Source: Streptomyces flavofungini
GTDB lineage: Bacteria; Actinomycetota; Actinomycetes; Streptomycetales; Streptomycetaceae
Reading direction: 5' to 3'
NCBI RefSeq assembly: GCF_030388665.1
Contig: NZ_CP128846.1
Coordinates: 1,054,001-1,118,000, forward strand
DNA length: 64,000 bases
Made by a program: the position numbers and the translations under genes. Numbering within the stretch: the first letter of the stretch is position 1; each line of letters opens with the position of its first letter. The notes beneath the pieces were generated by a model. The model ran no database searches. It was given only the letters and a program-made list of their open reading frames with translations, and was not told where the DNA came from. Below, piece after piece: positions 8,569 through 19,445 of the stretch.

Positions 8569-10182
8569 GTGCCGTCGGTGATCAAGCCCGAGCCGCGGCC
8601 CGCCCCGGGGGCCGCCGTGCTCTCGGTGACGGGTCTCAGCAAGTCCTTCCCCGGCGTACGGGCCCTGGACGGCGTCGACTTCACGGCCCGCGCGGGCGAG
8701 GTGCACGCGCTGATCGGGGAGAACGGCGCCGGGAAGTCCACGCTCATCAAGGTCCTCACCGGCGTGTACCGGCCCGACCCGGCCACCGCGCCGGGCACGG
8801 GCGTCATCACGTACGACGGCAGTCAGGTGGAGTTCGACACCCCGCTCGCGGCCCAGCACGCGGGGATCTCCACCATCTATCAAGAGGTCAATCTGGTCCC
8901 GCTGATGAGCGTGGCCCGCAACCTCTTCCTCGGCCGCGAGCCGCGCGGCCGCCTCGGTCTGATCGACTTCCGCCGCATGCACCGCGAGGCCGCGCAGGCC
9001 CTCGGCGACCTCGGCGTCCGCGTCGACGTGCGCCGCCCCTTGCGCGAACTCGGCGTCGGCGCGCAGCAGATGGTGGCCCTCGCCCGCGCCGTCGCGGTCG
9101 ACGCGCGCGTCGTGATCATGGACGAGCCGACGTCGTCCCTGGAGCCGCGCGAGGTGGCCACGCTGTTCGGCGTGATCCGGATGCTGCGCGAACGCGGCAT
9201 CGCGGTGATCTACGTCAGCCACCGCCTGGACGAGCTGTACGAGGTCTGCGACACCGTGACCGTGCTGCGGGACGGCAAGTCGGTGCACAGCGGCCCGATC
9301 GCCGCGCTCGACCGGCTGCGGCTCGTCTCGCTGATGCTCGGCCGCGATGTCGGCGACGTACGCGAGGAGGGCCTGACGAAGTTCACCGGAAGCCACGACG
9401 CCGAGGCCCGACCCGTCCTGGAGGCAGAGGAGCTGACGGTCCGCCATCAGCTGCGCGGGGTGTCCCTGGCGATCCGGCCCGGGGAGGTCGTCGGGCTCGG
9501 CGGCCTGCTGGGGTCCGGGCGCAGCGAGACCGCGAAGGCCATCGCGGGAGCGCTGCCGCCGGACTCCGGCCGGGTGGTCGTCGCGGGGACGGCGGTGCGC
9601 ACCGGGTCCACGCCGGCCGCGATCCGCGCCGGGGTGAGCCTGCTGCCCGAGGACCGCAAGGCCGAGGGCATCGTGCCGGGCCTGTCGGTGCGCGAGAACA
9701 TCGCGCTCGCCGCGCTGCCGGGCCTGTCCCGCTTCGGCCTGGTCGACGAGGCCCGCATCGACCGGGTCGTGGACACCTTCATGAAGCGCCTGCGCATCAA
9801 GGCGTCCGGGCCGCACCAGAAGGTCGGCGAACTCTCCGGCGGCAACCAGCAGAAGGTGCTCCTCGCCCGCTGGCTCGCCATGAACCCGAAGGTGCTGCTC
9901 CTGGACGAGCCGACGCGCGGCATCGACGTCGGTGCGAAGGCCGAGGTGCAGAAGCTCATCGACGAACTGGCCGACGACGGGCTCGGCGTGCTGCTCATCT
10001 CCTCGGACGTGGAGGAGCTGATCGAGGGCAGCGACCGCGTGGTGGTCCTCAAGGACGGCGCGGTCGTCGAGGAACTCACCGGCGACGCCGTCACCGAGGA
10101 CCGGCTGATGCGCGCGATCGCGGCCGCGCCCGCCGCGCGGGCTGTCGCCGACCCCGCCGCAACCGGAGGTGACGATGACTGA
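8569..10182 (+). CDS. Sugar ABC transporter ATP-binding protein (RbsA/YtfR-like, two ATPase domains)
   Basis: Predicted 537-residue protein with two nucleotide-binding domains, as in RbsA/MglA/YtfR. Domain 1 has Walker A GENGAGKST near residue 50 and Walker B VVIMDEPTSSLE, with a degenerate signature (GVGAQQMVALARA). Domain 2 has a degenerate Walker A (GLLGSGRSE) with an intact signature LSGGNQQKVLLARWL and Walker B VLLLDEPTRGID. This asymmetry is normal for the family. The GTG start lies one base after the stop of the binding-protein gene, so translation is likely coupled. It overlaps the next permease gene by 8 bp. Confidence 0.93.
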   Translation: MPSVIKPEPRPAPGAAVLSVTGLSKSFPGVRALDGVDFTARAGEVHALIGENGAGKSTLIKVLTGVYRPDPATAPGTGVITYDGSQVEFDTPLAAQHAGISTIYQEVNLVPLMSVARNLFLGREPRGRLGLIDFRRMHREAAQALGDLGVRVDVRRPLRELGVGAQQMVALARAVAVDARVVIMDEPTSSLEPREVATLFGVIRMLRERGIAVIYVSHRLDELYEVCDTVTVLRDGKSVHSGPIAALDRLRLVSLMLGRDVGDVREEGLTKFTGSHDAEARPVLEAEELTVRHQLRGVSLAIRPGEVVGLGGLLGSGRSETAKAIAGALPPDSGRVVVAGTAVRTGSTPAAIRAGVSLLPEDRKAEGIVPGLSVRENIALAALPGLSRFGLVDEARIDRVVDTFMKRLRIKASGPHQKVGELSGGNQQKVLLARWLAMNPKVLLLDEPTRGIDVGAKAEVQKLIDELADDGLGVLLISSDVEELIEGSDRVVVLKDGAVVEELTGDAVTEDRLMRAIAAAPAARAVADPAATGGDDD

Positions 10183-11140
10183 CCTCAGCCTCGGCGGCCG
10201 GACCCGCGTCGACCGCGACCGGCTGCTTCGCCTGCTCCAGGACTACGGCGTCCATCTGGGCGTCGCCGTCCTGCTCCTGGTGAACATCGCCATCACCCCG
10301 CACTTCCTGTCCGCCGAGAACTTCCGCACCCAGGCCGTCCAGGTGGCGCCCGTCCTGATCGTCGCGCTCGGCATGGCGCTTGCCATCGGCAGCGAGGGCG
10401 TGGACCTGTCGGTCGGCTCGGTGATGGCGCTCTCCACGTCCCTGCTGTCGCTGTACCTGGGCTACGGCATGTGGATCGCGCTGCTCGTGGCGGTGCTCGG
10501 CGGAGTCGCCGTCGGCGTCGCGAACGGGGCGCTCATCGCCTTCATCGGGGTCCAGCCGATCGTCGCCACGCTCGCCCTGATGGTGGCGGGCCGCGGCCTC
10601 GCCCAGGTCCTGCTGCCCCAGCTCAAGGACGTCCACGATCCGACCATGGCCTCGCTCGGCTCCGGCGACCTCCTCGGCGTCCCCTATCTGGTCCTCATCG
10701 CGGTGGCCCTGGCGCTGCTCGTCGCGTTCGTCGTGCGCCGCACCACCTTCGGCCGCCAGTTGCTCGCGATCGGCGACAGCCGCCCCGCGGCCAAGCTCGC
10801 CGGGCTGCCGGTGCGCCGCGTGCTGATCCTCGTGTACGTGTGCTCGGGCGCCCTCGCCGCGATCGCGGGCGTCCTCGCGACCGCGCGCCTGACCGCCAGC
10901 GACCCCACGTCGCTCGGCAACCTGATGGAGCTGTCCGCGATCACCGCGGTCGTCGTCGGCGGCACCCCGCTCAGCGGCGGCCGGGTGCGGATCGGCGGCA
11001 CGGTGGCGGGCGCCGTCCTCATCCAGCTGCTCACGGCCACCCTCATCAAGCACGACCTGCCGCCGTCGTGGACACAGATCGCGCAGGCCGTGGTGATCGT
11101 CCTGGCCGTGTACGCGGCCCGCGAGAGGGGGAAGCGATGA
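10175..11140 (+). CDS. Sugar ABC transporter permease 1 (RbsC/YtfT-like)
   Basis: Predicted 321-residue polytopic permease of the branched-chain/ribose type. It contains the family's conserved EGVDLSVGSVMALS segment and the C-terminal AITAVVVGGTPLSGG. ATG at 10175 is chosen because GGAGG ends 5 nt upstream; a GTG at 10169 is in frame but overlaps that ribosome-binding site. The gene overlaps the ATPase gene and the following permease (ATGA), indicating a translationally coupled operon. Confidence 0.92.
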   Translation: MTDLSLGGRTRVDRDRLLRLLQDYGVHLGVAVLLLVNIAITPHFLSAENFRTQAVQVAPVLIVALGMALAIGSEGVDLSVGSVMALSTSLLSLYLGYGMWIALLVAVLGGVAVGVANGALIAFIGVQPIVATLALMVAGRGLAQVLLPQLKDVHDPTMASLGSGDLLGVPYLVLIAVALALLVAFVVRRTTFGRQLLAIGDSRPAAKLAGLPVRRVLILVYVCSGALAAIAGVLATARLTASDPTSLGNLMELSAITAVVVGGTPLSGGRVRIGGTVAGAVLIQLLTATLIKHDLPPSWTQIAQAVVIVLAVYAARERGKR

Positions 11141-12162
11141 CGGTCGACACCCGGAGCCCGGTCACGCCCAGGGGCACGGTCACGCAGGACGAACCGCTCG
11201 GCGCGACGCGCTCGGAGCGCCTGAGCGCGCTGGCCCAGCAGCACGGCGCCCTGGTCACCCTGGCGATCGCCGTCCTCGCGGCCTGGCTGTCCTTCGACAC
11301 GTTCATGACGACCGACAACATGGAGAACATGGCGGTGTCCTCGGCCTTCCTGGCCGTGGTCGCGCTCGGCATGACGTTCGTGATCGTCACGGGCGGCATC
11401 GACCTGTCGGTGGGCTCGGTGTTCGCGCTCGGCGGCGTCCTCGCGGCCTGGGGCTCGCAGTACGGCACGGCGGTGGCGCTGCTGCTCCCGCTCGCGGTGT
11501 GCGGGCTCATCGGCCTGGTGAACGGACTGCTGATCGCCCGGTCCCGGCTCGCCCCGTTCATCGTGACGCTGGCCGCGCTGCTCGGCGCGCGCGGCATCCT
11601 GCTTGCCGTGACCGACGAGGGCTCCACGACGTATCTCGTCGACAAGGACTCCCTCTTCGCGACCCTCGGGCAGGGCAAGCTGCTCGGCGTCGGCGCGCCC
11701 GTGTGGATCACGGCGGGCCTGTTCGTGGCGGGCGCCGTGGTGCTCCGGCGCACCCGCTTCGGACAGTACGTGTACGCGGTCGGCGGCAACGAGGACGCGG
11801 CGGCGCTGATGGGCGCGCCCGTGGCCCGCACGAAGACGGCCGTCTACACCCTGTCCGGCCTGTGCGCGGGCCTCGCGGGCGCGCTCAACGCGGCCTGGCT
11901 CGCGTCGGGCGTGACCATCCTCGGCTCCGGCATGGAGCTGGAGGCGATCTCCGCGGTGGTCATCGGCGGCACCCTGCTCTCCGGCGGCTTCGGCTTCCTC
12001 AGCGGCTCCCTCGTCGGCGTGCTCCTGCTGAAGGTCATCCAGAACGTCATCAACCAGATCGGCTCCCTGGACTCCGCCTACCAACAGGTCGTCAGCGGCG
12101 GGTTCCTGGCGGTGGTCGTGGTGGCCCAGACCTGGCTCGGGCGCAGACGGCGGGTGCTCTGA
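11137..12162 (+). CDS. Sugar ABC transporter permease 2 (RbsC/YjfF-like)
   Basis: Predicted 341-residue second permease, paralogous to its upstream neighbour: GGIDLSVGSVFALGG and AISAVVIGGTLLSGGFGF are the matching motifs. Its ATG overlaps the upstream stop codon as ATGA. A two-permease heterodimer with one double ATPase is the arrangement of galactofuranose-type importers rather than single-permease ribose systems. It converges on glgC with a 38-bp gap in which I see no strong hairpin. Confidence 0.92.
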   Translation: MTVDTRSPVTPRGTVTQDEPLGATRSERLSALAQQHGALVTLAIAVLAAWLSFDTFMTTDNMENMAVSSAFLAVVALGMTFVIVTGGIDLSVGSVFALGGVLAAWGSQYGTAVALLLPLAVCGLIGLVNGLLIARSRLAPFIVTLAALLGARGILLAVTDEGSTTYLVDKDSLFATLGQGKLLGVGAPVWITAGLFVAGAVVLRRTRFGQYVYAVGGNEDAAALMGAPVARTKTAVYTLSGLCAGLAGALNAAWLASGVTILGSGMELEAISAVVIGGTLLSGGFGFLSGSLVGVLLLKVIQNVINQIGSLDSAYQQVVSGGFLAVVVVAQTWLGRRRRVL

Positions 12163-12200
12163 CCGCGGATGCTCCAGGGGCAGCCCGCTCCGGCGCGGTC

Positions 12201-13445
12201 CTAGGGGTACGTGGGCGACGCGCCCTCGATCGTCACCCGCTGCCCCTTGCCCAGGGCGATCACCCCGCCCTTCGACACCGTGTACAGCTCCTCGTCCCGC
12301 TCCGGGTTCACGCCGATCGTGGCGCCGGGCGGGACGTCGACGTTCTTGTCGAGGACGGCGCCGCGCACCACCGCGCCCCGGCCGACGCGGACGTTGTCGT
12401 GCAGCACCGAGCCCTGCACGACGGCACCCTCGCCGACGCTCACGCCCGGGGAGAGGACGGAGCGGGTGACCTGGCCGCGGATGACGCAGCCGGGGCTGAC
12501 GACGGACTCGCTCGCGATGCCGCCCGCGCAGAACTTGGCGGGCGGGAGCTGGCCGGAGTGGGTGTAGATGGGCCAGCGGCGGTTGTCGAGGTTGAAGGCG
12601 GGCTGGTCGGAGATCAGGTCCATGTGGGCTTCGTAGTACGCGTCCAGGGTGCCGACGTCGCGCCAGTAGCCGTGGTCGCGGGGCGTCTCGCCGGGGACGT
12701 GGTTGTCACCGAAGTCGTAGACCTGTGCCACACCGCGCTCGGTGAGGGAGGGCAGGATCGAGCCGCCCATGTCGTGCACGGAGTCCGCGTCCTCCGCGTC
12801 GCGTTGCAACGCGTCCACCAGGGCCTTGGTCGTGAAGATGTAGTTGCCCATGGAGGCGAGCACCTGGTGCGGGGAGCCCGGCAGGCCCGGCGGGTTCGAC
12901 GGCTTCTCCAGGAAGCCCTCCACCCGGGTGCCGTCCCCGGCCGGAGTGATGATCCCGAACTGCGCGGCGTCCGCGCGCGGCACCCTGATCCCGGCGACGG
13001 TGACGCCCGCGCCGGACTCGATGTGCCGGGCCAGCATCTGGCGCGGATCCATGCGGTAGACGTGGTCGGCGCCGAACACCGCGATGTAGTCGGGCTGTTC
13101 GTCGTGCACGAGGTTCAGGGACTGCAGGATGGCGTCGGCGCTGCCCAGGTACCAGCGGGGGCCGAGGCGCTGCTGGGCGGGGACGGGCGTGACGTAGTTG
13201 CCGAGCAGGCTCGACATCCGCCAGGTGGTGGAGACGTGCCGGTCCAGGGAGTGCGACTTGTACTGCGTGAGGACGCAGATGCGCAGGATGTCGCCGTTGA
13301 CGAGGTTGGAGAGCACGAAGTCGACGAGGCGGTAGGTCCCGCCGAAGGTCACCGCCGGTTTCGCCCGGTCGGCCGTGAGCGGCATCAGCCTCTTGCCCTC
13401 ACCGCCCGCGAGCACGATCCCGAGAACCGAAGGTCCACCGCGCAT
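12201..13445 (-). CDS. glgC: Glucose-1-phosphate adenylyltransferase
   Basis: Predicted 414-residue ADP-glucose pyrophosphorylase: glucose-1-phosphate + ATP gives ADP-glucose + PPi, the first committed step of glycogen synthesis. The N-terminal nucleotide-binding signature [20 protein letters not shown] and the [13 protein letters not shown] segment are present. The C-terminal third is a left-handed beta-helix with repeats such as [20 protein letters not shown]. Length fits the bacterial enzyme (400-430). It lies 16 bp downstream of glgA on the same strand, so the two form an operon. Confidence 0.96.
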   Translation of the reverse strand: MRGGPSVLGIVLAGGEGKRLMPLTADRAKPAVTFGGTYRLVDFVLSNLVNGDILRICVLTQYKSHSLDRHVSTTWRMSSLLGNYVTPVPAQQRLGPRWYLGSADAILQSLNLVHDEQPDYIAVFGADHVYRMDPRQMLARHIESGAGVTVAGIRVPRADAAQFGIITPAGDGTRVEGFLEKPSNPPGLPGSPHQVLASMGNYIFTTKALVDALQRDAEDADSVHDMGGSILPSLTERGVAQVYDFGDNHVPGETPRDHGYWRDVGTLDAYYEAHMDLISDQPAFNLDNRRWPIYTHSGQLPPAKFCAGGIASESVVSPGCVIRGQVTRSVLSPGVSVGEGAVVQGSVLHDNVRVGRGAVVRGAVLDKNVDVPPGATIGVNPERDEELYTVSKGGVIALGKGQRVTIEGASPTYP

Positions 13446-13461
13446 GGCCGCCCCCCTGCCG

Positions 13462-14634
13462 CTATTCGGACTTGAGTAACCCCGTCACGCCCTCGTACAC
13501 ATCGAGCGTGCGCCGCGCCACCGCGCCCCAGCCGAACTCGCGCACCGCGCGGTGACGTCCGGCCGCGCCCATCGCCCCGGCCCGGTGCGGGTCGGCGGCG
13601 AGGTGGTTCAGGAGCACGGCCAGGTCGTGCTCGAAACGTTCCGGCTCACGCGCGTCGTAGGGCGCGAGGAGACCCGTCGTGCCGTCCGAGACGACCTCCG
13701 GGATGCCGCCGACGCGCGAGGCCACGACGGCGGTGCCGCACGCCATCGCCTCCAGGTTCACGATGCCGAGCGGCTCGTACACCGACGGGCACACGAACAC
13801 CGCCGCGTGGCTGAGGAGTTGCACGACCTCCGGGCGCGGCAGCATGCGCGGGATCCAGGTGACGCCGTGGCGGGTGCGACCGAGCTCCTCGAACAGGCTC
13901 CGGAACTCCCGGTCGATCTCCGGGGTGTCGGGGGCGCCCGCGCACAGCACGAGCTGAATGCCGGGGTCCAGGTGCCGGGCGGCGCGCAGCAGATGGGGCA
14001 CGCCCTTCTGGCGGGTGATGCGGCCGACGAACAGCACGTAGGGGCGGCCTGTGTCGATGCCGTGCCGGTGCAGGGCGCTGGTGCCCGGGTCGGGGCGGTA
14101 CACGTCGGTGTCGATGCCGTTGTGGACGACGTGCACCTTCGCCGGGTCGACGCCGGGGTAGCAGCCGAGGATGTCCTCGCGCATGCCCCGGGAGACGGCG
14201 ATGACGGCGTCGGCCGCCTCGATGGCGGTGCGCTCGGCCCAGCTGGAGAGGGCGTAGCCGCCGCCGAGCTGCTCGGCCTTCCAGGGGCGCAGCGGCTCCA
14301 GCGAGTGCGTGGTCATGACGTGCGGGATGCCGTGCAGGAGCTTGCCGACGTGCCCGGCGAGGTTGGCGTACCAGGTGTGGGAGTGGACGAGGTCGCGGCC
14401 CGCGAGCGCGGCCGCCATGGACAGGTCCACGGAGAGGGTGCGCAGCGCGTCGTTGGCGGTGTCGAGGTCCGCCCAGGCGCGGTGGCGCACGACGCCTTCC
14501 GCCGTACCCTCGCCCCAGCAGTGCACGTCGAGGTCGGTGAGCGCCCGTAACTCCCGCGCCAGGAACTCGACATGGACCCCCGCGCCGCCGTAGACGTCCG
14601 GCGGGTACTCCCGGGTGAGCAGTCCCACTTTCAT
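13462..14634 (-). CDS. glgA: Glycogen synthase, GT4 (actinobacterial GlgA/GlgM type)
   Basis: Predicted 390-residue retaining glycosyltransferase of family GT4. It starts [20 protein letters not shown] (N-terminal acceptor lobe), has [18 protein letters not shown] and the C-terminal [19 protein letters not shown], where the Glu residues contact the ADP-sugar. Actinobacterial members use ADP-glucose; the mycobacterial counterpart (GlgM) makes alpha-maltose-1-phosphate, so the true product here could be either glucan or maltose-1-phosphate. ATG at 14634 is the natural start; the longer open frame upstream reads through unrelated sequence. Operon with glgC downstream. Confidence 0.92.
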   Translation of the reverse strand: MKVGLLTREYPPDVYGGAGVHVEFLARELRALTDLDVHCWGEGTAEGVVRHRAWADLDTANDALRTLSVDLSMAAALAGRDLVHSHTWYANLAGHVGKLLHGIPHVMTTHSLEPLRPWKAEQLGGGYALSSWAERTAIEAADAVIAVSRGMREDILGCYPGVDPAKVHVVHNGIDTDVYRPDPGTSALHRHGIDTGRPYVLFVGRITRQKGVPHLLRAARHLDPGIQLVLCAGAPDTPEIDREFRSLFEELGRTRHGVTWIPRMLPRPEVVQLLSHAAVFVCPSVYEPLGIVNLEAMACGTAVVASRVGGIPEVVSDGTTGLLAPYDAREPERFEHDLAVLLNHLAADPHRAGAMGAAGRHRAVREFGWGAVARRTLDVYEGVTGLLKSE

Positions 14635-14671
14635 GAGCGGAGCCCCCAGTCGTCGGCCGGCTCCCTCATGG

Positions 14672-15442
14672 TCACCCAGACGCCGCGCCGTGGGAAGACC
14701 GCTGCGGGGGCCGGTCGAAACAGCAGTCGCCGCACAGGCCGCCGTTCGGACAGCGGTAGTAGAGGCAACAGCTGCGACGCCGGAACGCGGTCCCCCGGAG
14801 GGTTCCGGTCGCGGCGAGGGAGGGGTGGGCGAAGAGTTCGCCGGCGAGGTGCAGAGCCCGCTCCCCCACGTCGGGACGGCCCTCGCGGGCGGCCCAGGCG
14901 TGCAACTCGCGGGCCGCTCCGGCGAGGGCCGAACCGGCGTTGCCGCGCAGCAGGGCCGGGGAGATCCGGAAGCGGGCGCGCAGGGCGCGGGCGAGCGGCG
15001 CCAGGTGCCACTCGTGGACGACCTCGTGGACGCGGGCGGCATCGGCCGGAAACGTGCGGTCCCCGGTGAGCACCAGATCGTCCGGCGAGGTGCCGTCGGC
15101 GTCCCACAGGAGCCGCTGCGGATCCAGGTCGGGCACGCGCCCGTACAGCGCGGCCGGGCCGAGCGCGAGGGACCACAGCCGGGCGGCGAGGCCGAGCTGC
15201 GCCACCGAGGCGGCGACGCGGTCCTCGGGGGCGGCGAGGCGGGCGGCGACCTTGGCCACCCGGAACGCGAGCGGATCACCGCCCGCGTCACCCTCCGCGC
15301 CCGTCCCGTCACTCTCGTAACAACGCGCCAGCGCCACATGGCGCCCGCCGTGGTGCTCCTCCATCCTGAGAGAGAAGAAACCCCCGACGGACCCGACGAG
15401 GGCCCAGTCGATCCCGCGCTCCCGAAACTCCTGAGTAGTCAC
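14672..15442 (-). CDS. FhuF-like (2Fe-2S)-binding protein
   Basis: Predicted 256-residue protein whose C-terminus contains SCCLYYRCPNGGLCGDCC, the four-cysteine FhuF C-terminal motif that binds a 2Fe-2S cluster in ferric-siderophore reductases. The rest (GLAARLWSLALGPAALYG, then helical sequence) fits the actinobacterial FhuF-like family. It probably acts as a cytoplasmic reductase or electron carrier for iron. GTG at 15442 (VTTQEFRERGIDWALVG) is my best start, but no strong ribosome-binding site marks it and an in-frame ATG exists at 15517. It is 37 bp upstream of glgA on the same strand. Confidence 0.8.
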   Translation of the reverse strand: MTTQEFRERGIDWALVGSVGGFFSLRMEEHHGGRHVALARCYESDGTGAEGDAGGDPLAFRVAKVAARLAAPEDRVAASVAQLGLAARLWSLALGPAALYGRVPDLDPQRLLWDADGTSPDDLVLTGDRTFPADAARVHEVVHEWHLAPLARALRARFRISPALLRGNAGSALAGAARELHAWAAREGRPDVGERALHLAGELFAHPSLAATGTLRGTAFRRRSCCLYYRCPNGGLCGDCCFDRPPQRSSHGAASG

Positions 15443-15585
15443 CGGAGCAGTACAGCAGGCCCTCGATTCCCAGGGGTAACCAGACCTGGGGAGGACATGA
15501 AGGGGGTCGTACTCCATCGGTAGTAGGACGGATTGACTGCTCAGGGACGACGACTTGGCGCGCTCCGCGCGACATTGTGGTGAAC

Positions 15586-15684
15586 ATGGAAGCCGACCGC
15601 TCGCCGCACCGGGCACACCGGATGCACAGGGACCCCGCCGACCGTTCCGCACGGTCGTGCCGCGCGCCCGGAAGCACCTCATGA
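15586..15684 (+). CDS. Possible 32-residue leader peptide overlapping the DMT gene
   Basis: ATG at 15586 opens a 33-codon frame (MEADRSPHRAHRMHRDP at its start) whose TGA stop overlaps the ATG of the downstream transporter as ATGA. The peptide is rich in His, Arg, Ser and Pro and has no membrane segment. The overlap would allow translational coupling. The only support is geometry; it has no clear ribosome-binding site, so it may be chance. Confidence 0.25.
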   Translation: MEADRSPHRAHRMHRDPADRSARSCRAPGSTS

Positions 15685-16877
15685 GTGCCCTCGCGCTGTC
15701 CATCGTGCTCTCCCTGATCTCCGCCGTGGCCTACGCGGGCGGGGCGATCATCCAGGAGCAGGTGGCGGCCAAGTCCGCGCTGCAGCAGTACGCTCCGCTG
15801 CGCAACGGCGCCTGGTGGGTCGCGGTGGTCCTCAACGGCCTCGGCGGCCTGCTGCACGTGGTGGCGCTCGCCTACGGCCCGCTGAGCCTGGTGCAGCCGC
15901 TCGGCGCCCTGACGATCGTGTTCGCGCTGCCGATGGCGGCGCTGTTCGTGCGCCGCAAGGCCGGTTCCACGGCGTGGCGCGGCGCCATCATGGCGACGGT
16001 GGGCCTGGTCGGGCTGCTGTCGCTGACGCAGGCCACCGCCTCGCAGTCGCTCGCCGACACCGAGCGGGTCGGGCTCGCGCTCGGCACCGGCGGCGCGGTC
16101 GTCACGCTGATGCTGCTCGCGCACGCCGCCCACCGGCACCCCGCGGTGCGGGGCATGCTGCTCGCCACGGCGGCGGGCATCGCCTTCGGCATCTCCTCGG
16201 TGTTCACCAAGACGGTCGCGGTGGACTGGGACGCGCACGAGCCGCTGACGCGGCAGGTGCCGAGCCTCGCGGTCATCGCCGTCCTCGCGGTCAGCGGGCT
16301 GCTGCTCTCGCAGGCGTCCTACCGGGGCGCCGGCCTCGCGGCGCCGCTGTCGGCGGTGACCGTCGTGAACCCGGTGATCGCGGCCGCGGTCGGGCTCACT
16401 CTGTTCGGAGAATCCTTCCGCTACGGCACGGCGGGCACCGCCGTCGCCCTCGCCTGCGGCGTCGTCGCGGCGGGCGGTCTGATCCTGCTGACGACGGAAC
16501 GTATCGGCACTCCGCACGAGAGCGACGCGCCCGCCACGGCGAGCCAGGGCTCCACAGGAACGGCAGCGGCCACGCAGCCCCTCGACCGCCCCCTGACCGG
16601 CAGCGCCGACGACACCGACGTCACCACGTCGCCGTCGCCCGCCGCCGCCCGCACCGCCGACGACCCCGCGGTCACCGAGCAGCGCAGGCCCGGACACGAC
16701 GAACTCCCGCTGACCGAGCCGGGCCGCCGTCCGCTGACCGGCGAACAGCCCGCGCCGGAACAGCACCTGATGCCCGAACCCCTGACGGCCGTGCCGCTCC
16801 AGCCCTCGGCGATGGACACGACGTTCCTGAGGGCGTCGCTGACCCGCCCCGCGTGGGAGCAGCACAGCGTGCCCTGA
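15681..16877 (+). CDS. DMT/EamA-type membrane transporter
   Basis: Predicted 398-residue integral membrane protein with about nine or ten hydrophobic helices in two EamA-like repeats (LSLISAVAYAGGAIIQEQ at the N-terminus; VTVVNPVIAAAVGLTLFGES in the second). Drug/metabolite transporters of this type export metabolites or take up small solutes; the substrate is unknown. After the last helix (ILLTTERIG, about residue 278) there is a ~120-residue polar, low-complexity tail rich in Thr, Pro and Asp that is probably cytoplasmic and disordered. ATG at 15681 has GGAAG 7-8 nt upstream. Divergent from the FhuF-like gene. Confidence 0.85.
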   Translation: MSALALSIVLSLISAVAYAGGAIIQEQVAAKSALQQYAPLRNGAWWVAVVLNGLGGLLHVVALAYGPLSLVQPLGALTIVFALPMAALFVRRKAGSTAWRGAIMATVGLVGLLSLTQATASQSLADTERVGLALGTGGAVVTLMLLAHAAHRHPAVRGMLLATAAGIAFGISSVFTKTVAVDWDAHEPLTRQVPSLAVIAVLAVSGLLLSQASYRGAGLAAPLSAVTVVNPVIAAAVGLTLFGESFRYGTAGTAVALACGVVAAGGLILLTTERIGTPHESDAPATASQGSTGTAAATQPLDRPLTGSADDTDVTTSPSPAAARTADDPAVTEQRRPGHDELPLTEPGRRPLTGEQPAPEQHLMPEPLTAVPLQPSAMDTTFLRASLTRPAWEQHSVP

Positions 16878-16916
16878 AGCCCGCGCGGGGCGGCGGAGGT
16901 CAGACGCGCGCCCGCC

Positions 16917-18266
<1,350 letters not shown>

Positions 18267-18364
18267 TCACACGTCAGCCACAGGACAAGGCCGCAAGCTA
18301 GCCGGTCGGCCATGGGCGTGACAAGGGTACGGCGCCGAGGGGGCATGGCACGGGGGATTCCGAG

Positions 18365-19336
18365 TCACTTCCCCAAATGTCCCGCGAGCCACCGGAGTTG
18401 CACGTCTTCCTGATATGGTCCTCCGCCTTCGTGGTCGTTGAAGGAGTACACCTCCATCGAACGTTCCGACCCCGCATAGGAGTTGAATGCGGCGAAAACG
18501 GTGGACGGCGGGCAGGTCTCGTCCTCGAGCGCGGCGGAGAAGAGCGCGGGCGCACGACCACGGGCCGCGAAGTGCACCCCGTCGAAGTACGAAAGGGTCC
18601 GGAACACCCGCTCGTCCCTGCCGATCCGGGTCCGCAGATACTGGGCGACCTCCTGGTACGGCAGTCGGCCCGAGAGCGTCACGGCGCGCGGGAAGTCGCA
18701 CAGGAACGGCACATCGGGGGCGATCGCCGCGAGGTCGCCGACGAGCGCGCCGACGGCTATCGAGATGCCGCCGCCCTGGCTGCCGCCCACCGCGGCGACC
18801 CGCCCGGGGTCCACCAGGGGGTGGCTGCGGACGGCCTCGACGGCGCGCACGCCGTCGGTGAACACGCGCCGGTAGTAGTAGTCGTGCGGGTCGTCGATGC
18901 CGCGCGTCAGACAGCCCGGGTGCGCGGGACCGCTGCCCGCCGGGTCCGGGGTGTCGCCCGCGGAGCCGCTGCTTGCCTGTCCCCGCGTGTCCATCACGAA
19001 GTGCGCGTACCCGGCGGCCGACCACAGCAGCCGCTGGTGCGGCAGCCCCCGCCCGCCCCCGTACCCGATGTACTCGATGATCGTGGGCAGCGGCTCGGTC
19101 GCCCCCGCCGGGACCAGGAACCAGCCCTTGACCGGATGTCCCGCGAAGCCCGCGAATGTCACGTCGAACACGTCGACCGTCGTGAGCGCCGTCGCGATCC
19201 GCTCGAACCGCGCGTTCAGATCGTGTTCACGCGCGGCCGAAAGGGTCTTCTCCCAGAACGCGTCGAAGTCGTCCGGCTCGGGCAATTCCGGACGGTATCG
19301 GCGGAGTTCTTCCAGAGGCAGATCGAAATGGGGCAC
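18365..19336 (-). CDS. Acetylxylan esterase (CE7 family)
   Basis: Predicted 323-residue alpha/beta-hydrolase of carbohydrate esterase family 7 (AXE1/cephalosporin-C deacetylase). Family motifs present: FDAFWEKTL near the N-terminus, RGQASSG, the nucleophile elbow GGSQGGG, and the C-terminal FNDHEGGG with the catalytic His. It removes acetyl groups from xylo-oligosaccharides and similar small esters in the cytoplasm; no signal peptide is seen. GTG at 19336 has AAGGAGGAG about 7 nt upstream. Divergent from gnd. Confidence 0.9.
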   Translation of the reverse strand: MPHFDLPLEELRRYRPELPEPDDFDAFWEKTLSAAREHDLNARFERIATALTTVDVFDVTFAGFAGHPVKGWFLVPAGATEPLPTIIEYIGYGGGRGLPHQRLLWSAAGYAHFVMDTRGQASSGSAGDTPDPAGSGPAHPGCLTRGIDDPHDYYYRRVFTDGVRAVEAVRSHPLVDPGRVAAVGGSQGGGISIAVGALVGDLAAIAPDVPFLCDFPRAVTLSGRLPYQEVAQYLRTRIGRDERVFRTLSYFDGVHFAARGRAPALFSAALEDETCPPSTVFAAFNSYAGSERSMEVYSFNDHEGGGPYQEDVQLRWLAGHLGK

Positions 19337-19445
19337 GGGCGGCTCCTCCTTCGGACACGGTGTCGGGAAGTCACGGTACGTCGCCGGGCGATACTGGCGC
19401 GCAGATGCGTTACCTCGGATTACCCAGGAACTCAGGAGCCAGAGC

